Assembly (NCBI GenBank): GCA_958450325.1
Contig: OY288243.1
Coordinates: forward strand, 32,350,844-32,414,843
Length of the DNA stretch: 64,000 nucleotides
Origin: Agrostemma githago
Taxonomy: Eukaryota > Streptophyta > Magnoliopsida > Caryophyllales > Caryophyllaceae
Reading direction: 5' to 3'
Shown: piece by piece, positions 10,945-21,164 of the stretch
Layout of the letters: each line of letters begins with the position of its first letter
Numbering within the stretch: the stretch's first letter is position 1
The notes under the pieces: model-generated
Seen by the model: the letters and a program-made list of their open reading frames with translations, nothing else
Told to the model about the DNA's origin: nothing
Database searches by the model: none
Made by a program: the position numbers and the translations under genes

Positions 10945-11740
10945 CTTCAATAGCTGGGTCAGTGGGTGACTAATGACAACATAGTTTCTCACAAATTTTC
11001 TGTAGTACCCTGCAAGACCAAGAAAGCTTCGCAACTCCTTCATGTTGGTAGGACTAGGCCAACCCAAAACCGCAGAAATTTTGCTCGGGTCAGTTTCTAA
11101 CCCCTTTCATGATATGAAATGCCCCAAGTATTCAACCTTATCAATAGCAAACGCACATTTGCTAGCCTTAGCATACAACAAATGTTGCTTCATTAATAAG
11201 AAGACATCTGTAAGATGTCCTAGATGGGTTTCCAATGAGGGACTATATACTAAGATATCGTCAAAGAAGACCAAAACACATCTCCTCAACAATGGTCTGA
11301 AAATCTCATTCATCCAATTCTGGAATGATGCAGGCGCATTCGTGAGGTCAAACGACATCACAAGAAACTTGTAATGACCACTGTGGGTCTTAAAAGCGGT
11401 TTTGAACACGTCTTTGTCAAAGACTCTGAGCTGATGATAACCCGCTCTTAGGTCGAGCTTTGAAAACACTTTTGCACCAGCCAACTCATCAATAAGCTCG
11501 TCCATGACCGGAATAGGAAATTTATCTTTAATGGTGCATTTATTGAGGCCCTTGTAATCAACACATAATCTCCAGGATCCGTCCTTTTTACCCACCAATA
11601 CGACTGGTGAAGCGAATGGACTAGAACTAGGCTGAATGATTCCCCTTTCCAACATCTCAGCCACCAATTGTTCAATGATGTCTCTCCTCTTAAGAGGGTA
11701 CCTATACGGCCTGATGTTAACGGGCTAAGTACCGTCCTTT
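10945..11740 (-). pseudogene. Chromovirus reverse transcriptase fragment lacking RNase H
   Basis: Reverse transcriptase copies element RNA into cDNA. Visible motifs are LVGKKDGSWRLCVDYKGLN, FSKLDLRAGYHQLRV and the catalytic FFDDILVYS (aromatic-x-DD box), then LRSFLGLAGYYRKFVRNY of the thumb and connection. After HPLTQLLKKGK near 10945 the sequence jumps to the integrase region (ILVGANPALRDQ). The whole RNase H domain, normally 120 or more residues, is absent. A frameshift separates 11107 from 11067. The 5' side is cut off by the nested LTR ending at 11752. Confidence 0.9.
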
Positions 11741-11751
11741 AATGGTATCCT

Positions 11752-12925
11752 TGTTGGAGCAAGTGTCCTCCACAATAGTGCGTTGATATATTAAATCTCA
11801 TGGACGTAATATACTTGGGATAATTAGTACATCGATACTCCACGTCAGTTGATTAACGTAAATCGGTAACGCTCAGCTGACTAGAGTTAGACGTTATTGT
11901 CGTAAGACGGCGGTGATCAACTGATCCCTTTCGGTCACACCTATAGAATGAGACCCAAATAGAAAACTAATTATTTGTATTTGATACAATTAATCAGTTC
12001 CTTGCGTATATATTTGATATATGCTTTGTAATGAGAGTTATTTATTGGAGATAGAGTTTAGAACTCAGTCTGATTAAGTTTATTAGTCTATTATACGATA
12101 ATTGACTGAATAAATTTTACGTCTTATTTTAATACGATTAAATAAGACCGAATTTAGTATTTAAACGTTAATTACTAAATTAGTTGAGGTTTTGTATGCT
12201 TTTATGGGTAGTGATAATTAGCCATTAATATTTACAAGAAGTTGTAAATTTAGCTAAGTAATTATTATTATGGGACCTATTATATATAGATATAATAGTA
12301 ATGTACTACTTAAAGAGTTAAGAGTATATTATTTATTTGATGTGATCAATTATATAAGATAATTGATCATGTCACACATAAGCATTTGTATGACAAATGG
12401 CAAAAATAATATGGACCCATTATGCATGCAAATAAAATAATGCAATGGTCTTCCCTAATTTAGGGGTGGCCGGTTTAGGGAGTTATTTAAGGGAGCATTT
12501 TTGTTCTCATTTGACATCCATTCATTCATTAGTTTTTGCATGACCTCTTCTCCAAAACTCTCTCTCATACTAATATTCATCTTTATTACTAAAGTAGTAA
12601 TATTCATAATATTAGTATAGGTTCATCACTACTATTATCTAGTTAATAATAATAGTGATTATTTGGGTTGAATCTTGGTGCAACTAGAAGAAGATCTTCT
12701 ACTTTGGAGATTCAAGTTTTGGAGGATCATCCATACTAATATAAGCTCAAGAACAATAAGAAAAGTGTGCCCATTATTTCCTCTTTGTTTATGTAAGGAA
12801 ATCTCTTCTTGTATCTAGTTTTTGTCATTTGATGTCATGCATGTAACTAGATCTTTATATACTAAATTAACAAGTAACTTAGTAACTAATTAGAGGAGTC
12901 TAATTAGAGGGTTATGAACCTTTCA
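11752..12925 (+). mobile_element. Probable Copia-type solo LTR nested in the chromovirus
   Basis: About 1.17 kb of AT-rich, non-coding DNA separates the protease end (12926) from the RT start (11740). It begins TGTTGGAGCAAGTGTCC and ends near CCTTTCA, a style common in plant Copia LTRs. No internal domain is present, so it is either a solo LTR or another short insert. The flanks CTTGT (11750-11754) and GTTGT (12926-12930) match at 4 of 5 bases, so the exact boundaries and TSD are not settled. Confidence 0.6.
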
Positions 12926-14600
12926 AGTTGTGGTCAAATACACCTCGGGTAGGAGGTAACTCCGTTGGCTCTTCAAATCGAGAGCTGAACTGATTTAGGA
13001 TAACCTGGACACCAGGTGCGTGACCTGCAAGATTTCCCTTGATAACTACACATACTCCTAGGGCCAACATCCTCAGCCCTTGATAACTGTAAACAAAACA
13101 GATGGGAAGCATTAGATAGTAGCTTCAAGGATGGACCCTCCACTGTATGTAACCTCAGATATTTCATTCCCCGCAATACCAACTTCCTTCCACCCACCTG
13201 GAATTCCATTTTAAGTTGCTTAAGATCCCATTTAATGGTACCCAACGTGCTAAGCCACTGTATCCCAAGTACCATGTCACAACCCCCTAAGGGAATGATT
13301 AACATATCAGTGGTAAATTGGTTGTTCAATAAACGTCATTCAAATCCCCGCGCTACCAACTGACAAGGTAAGTGGTTACCATCAGCCACCGTGATAGCCT
13401 GAGAAGGGATTTCCTCTAATTTACATCCCAATTTAACAGCCATATCCTGATCCAAAAAGTTGTGAGTACTACCCGAGTCTATCAGTATATGAAGAGGTTT
13501 CTTCCCAAAATACCCCGTCACCCTCATAGCTTGGAACCCTTGGCTGCCAGACAACGCATTTACTGAGATCTGAGGTTCATCCAAGTTGGTACTCTCCGAC
13601 CCTAGGTCAAAAGACTCATCCTCCCTCGTATCAACTGTGTCGTTCTCCATATCATCCTCACATCCTGGAATCTCTACTGAAAATAATTGGGTTTGTTTGA
13701 ATTTACACCTGTGGTTTCTATCATATGGCTCATTACAAAAATAGCATTTTCCTCTTTTCTGTTTCTCAGCCCTCTCGGCGGCACTCAGAAACTTAGTAGG
13801 TCTGGGTTGGACGCTATGTGTACTGCTATTGATCCCTGGGGTCGGTAATAACCCTTTTGCTACAGGTTTAACAGGGTTACTCAAAAATCTGGTATTATTA
13901 ACCACTGATTTAGGCGTATAACGAGTAGCAGCGATAGTCTCTTCCTACAATCTGGCATACTCAACTGTTGCAGCTAGAGTTTGGGGCTTAAATGCCCGCA
14001 CAAATGGCTTCAAAACAGGCTTTAAACCCCCGATAAAACTATCCAAGAAGTATTGATCAGGTAGTAAAGCATTACGTTGAATCATTAACGCTCTGAGATT
14101 TTCAAAAGCGTCTAAGTAATCCTCAATTGAACCTACTTGTGTTAATTTGTTGAACTCTTCTACAACATTTCCCCCAATATCCTCTTTGAATCTAGCACAC
14201 AAGTCTAGAATGAATTCATCCCAGGTTACTACTGTTCTGACAGCGATATAGCTATTGAACCAAGATTATGCTCGACCAGTTAAGTACATACTTGCCAAAT
14301 CGACTCTTTGGTTCGCATCGATTTTGCACAGATTAAAGTATTTAACGCATTTCTTCATCCATATCCGCGGATTTCTACCATCAAACTTGGAAATTCAACC
14401 TTAGGATTGAAAGAAACCGGATGCTTATTTCCTGGATTCGGAGGTTGTTCTGGAGGTTCAGGTCGTTCGACTTCATCCCTGTCCTTAAGCATCCTGAGAA
14501 TCTCTGTGAGCAACAGCGAATTCTCAGTGATCGAAGCCGATTGCTGTTCTAACCTTTGTTCCACAGTTGCGATTCGGTTCTCCATGATTGCTTGTAATTG
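12926..14600 (-). pseudogene. Chromovirus gag-protease region, frameshifted
   Basis: From about 14585 the minus strand encodes a gag N-terminus (MENRIATVEQRLEQQ), a capsid-type region (YLDAFENLRALM, then FIGGLKPVLK near 14030-14110), a zinc knuckle (CYFCNEPYDRNHRC near 13730) and a pepsin-like protease with its active site (LIDSGSTHNFLD near 13460). Capsid assembles the particle and the protease cuts the polyprotein. The frame is interrupted by stops near 14265, 13945 and 13336, so this is a relic. It ends near FDHNLKG, where the nested LTR begins. Confidence 0.87.
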
Positions 14601-14655
14601 CTTGACAGTGAGATGTTTAGGCGCCAGGATGTGATTGTGAACGCTCTGATACCAA

Positions 14656-14894
14656 TGATATAGTGCAGGAGCTCTCCTTCAACAATGGCGTCAAGGAGCT
14701 CGAGACCTATACTGGTTCAGCGGATAAGAGATAGAAACAGAGAGAATGTAGAGAAGAAGAAGAAGTTTGTTATATTCCTTAATGAATTCTGTTACACATT
14801 AGCTGTATTTATACTAGTATTGTAATATAACTACTTTTGTAACAACCAATTCAATATCAGCTACTTATTTACATATATGACGTGTACTGTAACA
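14656..14894 (-). repeat. 5' LTR of the chromovirus
   Basis: Matches the left LTR over its length and is followed on the minus strand by the tRNA-Met primer site at 14643-14655. Confidence 0.92.
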
Positions 14895-14899
14895 TTCAC

Positions 14900-15515
14900 C
14901 AAGGTCTAACATATATTTTTTGCTATTTTTTTATTCATAACCTCCTCTATCAATCTCACTAACTTTTTCATCTTTATCCACACCTTCCTTTCACCATGGT
15001 CCTACACATATATATTATGTTTTATTAAGTTTTCCACCTAAATTTTAAAAAATAATTTTTTAAAGATCAATATTTATTTTACAAAGTCAGTTATATTTAC
15101 GTCGATGGAAAATAGTACATTTTACGAATTTATATTTTTATTACTCGTATTTTTTAAAAAAGTTTCTTTTAAAAAAACGATTATGTGATAAATTATTAGA
15201 TATATGTAAGAAAATCTTTTTTTGAAGATAAAATAGAGTAATAGAGAAGAAAGAAAATGAACAATTTTTTTTGAATAAAAGTATATCAAAATTAGTCTCT
15301 ATTTATAGACCATGAAAAAATATGACTATTGGTAATATTTTTATTTTTATTTATAAAGTATTTTTTAAAATATATCCATTACCAAATTTCTAACAAATAT
15401 AAAAAAATAAGACCTATTAAAAATTGACACGTGGCAAGGTGAAAGAAGAGGTGGGGAAGGTCCTCTTCCTACCTAATTGAACTCAAATAAGGTTTGGGTC
15501 CAATTTTTTTATTAA
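14900..15515. other. AT-rich DNA flanking the Helitron 3' end
   Basis: Nothing coding is seen. The T at 15515 beside CTAG fits insertion of a Helitron between A and T. Confidence 0.6.
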
Positions 15516-15545
15516 CTAGTATAGGACCCGTGATAAAATCACGGG
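15516..15545 (-). other. Helitron 3' terminus: hairpin plus CTAG
   Basis: Stem CCCGTGAT/ATCACGGG (15527-15534 and 15538-15545), then TCCTATA-like spacer and CTAG on the minus strand, ending at 15516. The hairpin acts as the transposition terminator. Spacing and sequence are typical for plants. Confidence 0.93.
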
Positions 15546-16431
15546 GCTGGAAGATGGGTTTGGTAGAGGTTTTGTATTTCGAAGATTTCAAATACTTTAG
15601 TTTGTGAAAACCATCGTACTTAGTATTTTGTGCTATTAATGACAAAGTATTGAGTTTTTAGAAATAGTAAAACAGAGTAGTTGTTATTGGGAGGTAAGGA
15701 ATTGAGTATTATAATATCGTCTCTGAACTTCATATTTGTTACGGAGTATTAAATAAGTAGTTGCTCCATCATCATGATTGACAATCTTTGAAATATATAT
15801 AGAAGGTGTACAAATCGTTTTGGAATCATAGAAATATTAGATATCAAGAGCATTGTCGGAAAATAATAGAGTCATTTCTCAAAAATCGCAGAAAGAATTG
15901 TAAATCTCAAATTGTTTGGATAGAAAATTTGAGTTATTCTTTTTTTACGTCTACATATATAGTAAACCACATACTGTACATTATTGTGTATCTTTGTATA
16001 CATCTTCAAAATAATGTCTACGTTTAAAGCGTATAAATAATTCATATCTACTTGGCTCGGTTATTATACATAACCGGTGACAAACATCACGCCTTTATTT
16101 GCAACGAAAAATAACCGGTGACAAATAATTCATCTTCAACATTGCCATATTTAAGCAGGTAAATGTGTATTTGGGGCCACACTTTTATTACTTTTTGTTT
16201 TGCATTAAATATCGAGTAAGTTAATCAAATAGATACGTGAGCGACTGTCCTGTTAACTAGACATAATATAGACAACTGCAGTAATAGCACTTTCAATGCC
16301 TAACAGTACTGAAACATAAAACAAAGTTAGAACAGAATCAGGTGATAAAAAAATTGAGTTATCATCCAATAGGTAGTGACAGACGATTAAATGTCATCGA
16401 GTATTGGGACTGTGTGCGAGACCCGGGTACA

Positions 16432-16433
<2 letters not shown>

Positions 16434-16478
<45 letters not shown>

Positions 16479-16491
16479 CATATATATATAC
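16434..16491. repeat. (CA)n-(TA)n compound microsatellite
   Basis: About 17 CA units run into TATATATACATATATATATA just downstream of the RepHel stop, within the Helitron 3' region. Confidence 0.95.
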
Positions 16492-16517
16492 ACGAACCGC
16501 GTAATGAAGATGACTTA

Positions 16518-17432
16518 TTACGTCACGTGAGAGAAAACCTCTTTGTAAACAACGTTTGTTGTTTTACAACCTTCAATATCAACAGCTGTCTTGTCGGATG
16601 GTATTAATATTTTCAATCCACGCCTAGTCGTAACTCTCGATATAGCAACGTACAACTGCCCATGGGTAAAAACTGGTCGAGGTAGGTAAAGTCCGACATG
16701 CTTAAGTGACTGACCTTGGCTCTTGTTGTTAGTCATTCCGTAACAGACAACAATTGGAAATTGTCTTCTCTCGAACTTAACTGGGAACTTGGTCTCATCA
16801 GATGGGTTTACGGTAAGTCTAGGTATGATAACCGTCATACCCTTAGTTGTTCCAGAGATCACTGTGGCTCCAATTACACGCTCCCCCAAGTCCGTTACCA
16901 CTAATCTAGTACCATTGCATAGACCATTAGCTTGGTCTATGTTTCTCAGAAGCATTACAATGCAACCAAGCTTCAGAGTTAGCTTGTGATTAGGTAGGCC
17001 GGAACATCTAACTGTGTTAAGAGACTCCGTGGAGTAAAGCTCACGAATAAAATTACTCGTCTCATCTTTGCTAATTTCATCGGAGCACAAGTATATTTTT
17101 TCTTCGCCGGGTAGTAGAGACATTATGTAGTCATTCACCTCTTCTACAACATCATGAGTGGGTGCTAAAATGGCCCTTTCTTGAAAATATTCAGGGTTCT
17201 GTACGTTGTCATTGAAATTTGGGTATATGGCCTGAACGATAGCGGACACAGGGTCTCCTTCATCTTCAATAATGATGTCATCCGGTAGCTGAATCTCTGC
17301 TATTCCGTCATTATGTCCGCCAGCTTTTCCGTCACCTACCACCAGAATCCAATTTGAGAATTCATTCAATTCAGCAATCTCCTTCTCAGTACGCCCTGAC
17401 TCGAGTCTCATCTTCCGGGTTAAACGAAGAAC
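16518..17432 (-). pseudogene. Helitron RepHel, last exon: C-terminal half of the PIF1-type helicase
   Basis: The exon starts after a TTTTCACTCAG acceptor (17433) and is open for about 304 codons to a TGA at 16518. It encodes superfamily 1B helicase motifs: APTHDVVEEVN, LGCIVMLLRNIDQANGLCNG, the signature CYGMTNNKSQGQSL, and QLYVAISRVTTRRGLKIL. The helicase unwinds the strand displaced during rolling-circle transposition. This exon is intact in frame, but the gene is broken upstream. Usual families read CFAMTINKSQGQ, so the CYGMTNN variant is slightly unusual. Confidence 0.92.
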
Positions 17433-17734
17433 CTGAGTGAAAATAATTAAACGATATGTGTTAACTTCCGTCCTACAATGGCTTATCCGATATATATCGA
17501 GCCTAACACTCGAAATACTAATGGTTATACTTTAAAAGTAGCAGTTAAATGTACTGTATGTCCAATCATTATCCGTTTCAAATTGTATCAAGCATCAATT
17601 TATACCCTATACACGAAACATGTGATAAAGTTAATCACGTGTGAGATTAACTGGACTGTAAAATTAATGGACTTTAAACATTTTTGTAATTGTAGTATAC
17701 TAATTTAGTAAGTTAATACATGAAATTTACTTAC

Positions 17735-18487
17735 CTTGCAATATCTCCAAAGAGGGGGTGAGCATATAGATGCTCTAACAATGTCCTGCCGGCTGCCTTT
17801 TGGTACAACGGGCAGAATTTGCCTAAAGTCCCCACCTAGAACGACGACCTTACCTCCAAAAGGTTGGTCCATATCACCATCTGGTGCAAACCTCGCAATG
17901 TCACGGAGACTACGATCTAGTGCTTCAAAGCAATGACGGTTCACCATCGGCGCTTCGTCCCGTATAATCAATCTTGCACGTATTATGAGGGCAGCCAGTT
18001 CGGTTCCTGGTTTGATACCGGAGCACGTGGAATTCTCTTCTATGTTAATTAGAATGCTGAATCGAGAATGTGTTGTTCTTCCACCGAGCATTAGTATGGC
18101 TGCAATGCCACTTGATGCTACTGGTAGAACGATTTCCCCATCTTTCCTGAGAGCGGCACACAATGTCCTCCATATGAATGTTTTCCCAGTTCCACCGTAA
18201 CCGTACAGAAAGAATAACCCCCCATCACCTCGTCTGACAGTAGCCATGATATCATCATAAACATGTCTATGTTCATCTGTAAGAGATGTGATACATGCCT
18301 CATGTATTGTGGACTGTTCGTCGCGATTGTACGACAGTTCGTTTGATATTAGCATGTTTGTATGTATCGAGGCTAACTCAAAATCTGGAAAAGGCATGTT
18401 ATCAAAATTCTTTAGACTTGACCCATTACGCTGAAGTGCACATTCTATTTCTGCTAGAACGTAATTCTATAATTCTTCGTCATCCAT
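17735..18487 (-). pseudogene. Helitron RepHel: helicase N-terminal exon with Walker motifs
   Basis: Bounded by an acceptor CTTTGCAG (18488) and a donor GTAAGT (17734). It encodes FLYGYGGTGKTFIWRTL (Walker A), PVASSGIAAILM, IIRDEAPMVNRHCFEALD (Walker B type DEAPM) and VVLGGDFRQILPVVPKG: the core ATP-binding motifs of PIF1-like helicases. Near the start, EEL-stop-NYVLAEIE shows a TAG at 18467-18469 where a Gln (CAG) is expected, so a full-length protein cannot be made. Confidence 0.93.
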
Positions 18488-18604
18488 CTGCAAAGCTGAG
18501 AGTTTACGAAACACAAAACGTAAATACATGTATTCTGAAAAGGCCCGGTAGAGTCATAACTCATTGGGGAAAATACAAATAAGATAGTACTTTGGAAAAA
18601 TTAC

Positions 18605-18714
18605 CATAGTTTCGTAGCCTCGTACGTCTCATGTGTAATATATCTTCACTCAAGATTTGCCAGGTGTTCCTCCACACATATTCTGGTTTAATCAAACTTC
18701 CGGAGAATAGTAGA
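18605..18714 (-). pseudogene. Helitron RepHel: end of the exon split by the CACTA insertion
   Basis: Minus-strand translation gives SGSLIKPEYVWRNTWQILSE and DILHMRRTRLRNYG, then a GTAATT donor at 18604. It continues the frame that stops at 30020 on the other side of the CACTA element (FATLL-type context before, W..TW..LS.D after). Host duplication AGA is 18712-18714. Confidence 0.85.
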
Positions 18715-18719
18715 CACTA

Positions 18720-19215
18720 CAAAAATGAAGGGTATGTCGCGGCGGAAAAATCCGCCGCGAATCGCGAAAATCCGACGCGAAATCAAGTTTGCGTCGGATT
18801 CCGCGACGTGAAAGGCCGCCATTAATTTTGGACGCAAAGAGGAACACTTGCGGCGGATCGGCCGCCGCATACTGTTTCGCGTAGGACATGCGGCGGAAAT
18901 GGCGACACTAGGAAGGTCAAAGGGGACTTGAAGTCAACTGTTTAAGCGTCGGAAATTGGATGATGTGCGGCGGATATTCCCACGCAAAAAAAAGTATGCG
19001 TCCAGTTTTGCGTGGGACTGTCCCTTGCAACAAATGGTTGTGCGTCCAGTTTTGCGTGGGATTTTCCCTTGCAACCAATGGGTGTGCGTCCAGTTTTGCG
19101 TGGGATTTTCCCTTGCAACAAGTGGATGTGCGTCCAGTTTTGCGTGGGATTTTCCCTTGCAACAAGTGGGTGTGCGTCCAGTTTTGCGTGGGATTTTCCC
19201 TTGCAAACAGGGTCT
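18720..19215. repeat. CACTA left subterminal repeats, including a 44-bp tandem array
   Basis: Five tandem units start at 18998, 19042, 19086, 19130 and 19174, each with GCGTCCAGTTTTGCGTGGGA then a TTTTCCCTTGCAA-like part. Outside it are GCGGCGGA and CCGACGCGAA motifs in both directions (18735-18990). These are typical binding arrays for the CACTA accessory protein. Confidence 0.9.
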
Positions 19216-19594
19216 GTACGGCAATATCTGCTGGATATAAAACGTCCCCAAAACAGAAAATCGACCTGAAAAAAATAAAAGCACACAACGTGCAACCAAA
19301 TGTGCTCCTCCCGAGCAAATTCCACATCGAATCTTTCACGCAGAAGCAGAACATGCTCAATGATCGAAAAGAAACTAATATATTACCGAGTCTACCTAAT
19401 CACAAGTTCACAAGTTCACAAGTTCACAAGTTACCAAGTTACCAAGTTCACAAGTCTACCTAATTCCCAAGTCAAGTTCACAAGTCTACCTAATCCCCAA
19501 GTTCACAAGTCCACCTAATTCCCAAGAAACTAATATATATTCCGTTAACAAGTTCGAGGACTAGTAATTAGAAAATACATATTACCTAGTCTGC

Positions 19595-20964
19595 CTAATG
19601 GGACGGGTCTACCTCCATGTTACTACCAAATGCGTGACCATCGTCAGCGTTGTCGTCACGCCTCTGACCCCGTGGCATAGAACTGCAGCCTTCATCGGAC
19701 ATAGCGATCCTCTCCTTCAGCATCTCTATCATCCTCCTCTGGTCCTGCATCTCGCGCTCATGCTGCAGCTGCCGTTCCTCCATTTTCTTCAAGTCCTCTT
19801 TCATTCTCATGTTCTCGGTCCGTTGCTGGGTGGCGGCGGTGGGTACGTACGAGTCATCAACCGCGGTACTGGTATGGTTCATGCACGGTTTGAACAGTTC
19901 TTTGGCTGCACTTCCAACCCCGAACACACGTTTCTTCTTGTTGAACCCCCCCCGAGGCGTCATGGTATAAGCGAAACTCGTCCACACGTGATATCGCCTC
20001 CCCTCCTTGGGACATTGCCTCTTCCCTCGCTTGTACAATTTTTTGCTGAAATGACATTCAAATGTTAAATTATATAGCTTAACACCAAATGATGAAGTTG
20101 AGATAATTTAATATGATTTGAATTCTATTGTCGGAGAACTTACGTCCACCTCCTCTGCAATGGGATCAACCCAAAGACCTTTCTTGTTCTTCTTTAACTT
20201 GTGAAGCAGCTGAATCGGGGTCGCATTCGGTCCCTTCGAAATAAAATGTCAGAACACGTACAAACCATGTTATATTGAACATAAAAAACTAATAATTTAT
20301 TTTCATAACACATACCATTTTATTGAAAGCTTTTGTCGCGCTATTACGCCCTAGGCAGTTGGTCCCTTTCGCTACTCCGTCTTTGTTTCCGCCACGACGG
20401 TTCGCTTTGTTCACTTCTACTTTCTTCAGGAATTTAGGATCCATTGCCCTACGTTGCAGCTCCTGGTACTTGTTCTCCGGGATCCAAGTAGGCCTTTCCT
20501 TCGCCTTCATTGCTCTCTGGAAGATGTCGGAGAGACGCTTCTTGATCCTTACCTCGTACGCGTTTCGCAGCTCATAACCCGGATCGATCTTCACCCGTTT
20601 CTGTTTGCAAAAGACAAACAAATTATTAGAAAATTTACAAATTACATAAATAGTTCATGTATTAGCCCAAAAAAAAAAACTCACTTCGAAGTGGGAGTAC
20701 ATGGCGTCCCTCGCCAGTTGAGGCGCCTCAGTCCAGTTCCTATAAACGCCAGGGGTGTTCATGTAAGTGCCGACGATGGACTCGCGTAGGTAATTGACAA
20801 TGTCGCTATCTTCCCACCTACAACGACAATTTAATGAGTTATATTCCATCGTAAATGAAAACATTCATACAGTACGGGAATTCTTAACAAACGCCATTTT
20901 CGTTCCGCGAAAGGTATTTCTTATCGGCATCCGGTATATCGTCGTTGTTCCCAGCACCTGCCAT
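19595..20964 (-). CDS. CACTA TNPA-like protein (plant transposase, Ptta/En/Spm type)
   Basis: In En/Spm elements this accessory protein binds subterminal repeats and brings the two ends together. Multi-exon on the minus strand. Likely start at 20964 (MAGAGNNDDIPDADKKYLS). The next exon after an AG near 20818 encodes DIVNYLRESIVGTYMNTPGV and EAPQLARDAMYSHFE. Another at 20289-20600 encodes DPGYELRNAYEVRIKKRLSD, RPTWIPENKYQEL and GRNSATKAFNKM. A short exon follows near 20100-20235 (LLHKLKKNKKGLWVDPIAEE). The last (19595-20040) has a coiled coil (ENMRMKEDLKKMEERQLQHE). This order is characteristic of the Transposase_24-type family. No obvious nonsense codon is seen in the exons. Intron limits are approximate. 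Confidence 0.85.
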
Positions 20965-21164
20965 TATTACGTTTCCGCTACGAGAACCATAGTTGCAAAA
21001 CATGAAAAAACATTAACAATGTACAATACTGAAGGTACATACACACAGAAAATGTAATACATTAACCAATCTATAATACGTACATCTGTTTGCTTAAAAT
21101 GTTTTTTATTAGTTACAATGAAAATAAACAAATTAAAGTTACGGTATTAAAATGATAATGGACA

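Larger units (their letters stand above)
9504..14894 (-). mobile_element. Chromovirus (Ty3/gypsy, Reina-like) LTR retrotransposon, inactive
   Basis: Short LTRs at 9504-9751 (3' LTR, 248 bp) and 14656-14894 (5' LTR, 239 bp) are flanked by the 5-bp duplication TTCAC (9499-9503 and 14895-14899). The LTRs differ mainly by GAA repeat number. Next to the right LTR the minus strand reads TTGGTATCAGAGC (14643-14655), the initiator tRNA-Met primer site. Next to the left LTR it reads AAGAAGGAAGGAA, a polypurine tract (about 9752-9764). Gag, protease, RT, integrase and a chromodomain are seen in order on the minus strand. Short LTRs plus a C-terminal chromodomain suggest the Reina lineage. RNase H is deleted and another LTR is nested inside it. 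Confidence 0.93.

Noticed and set aside
18917..19463. Overlapping ORFs of 120-167 codons on both strands
   Set aside because: They read the 44-bp subterminal array of the first CACTA in several frames.
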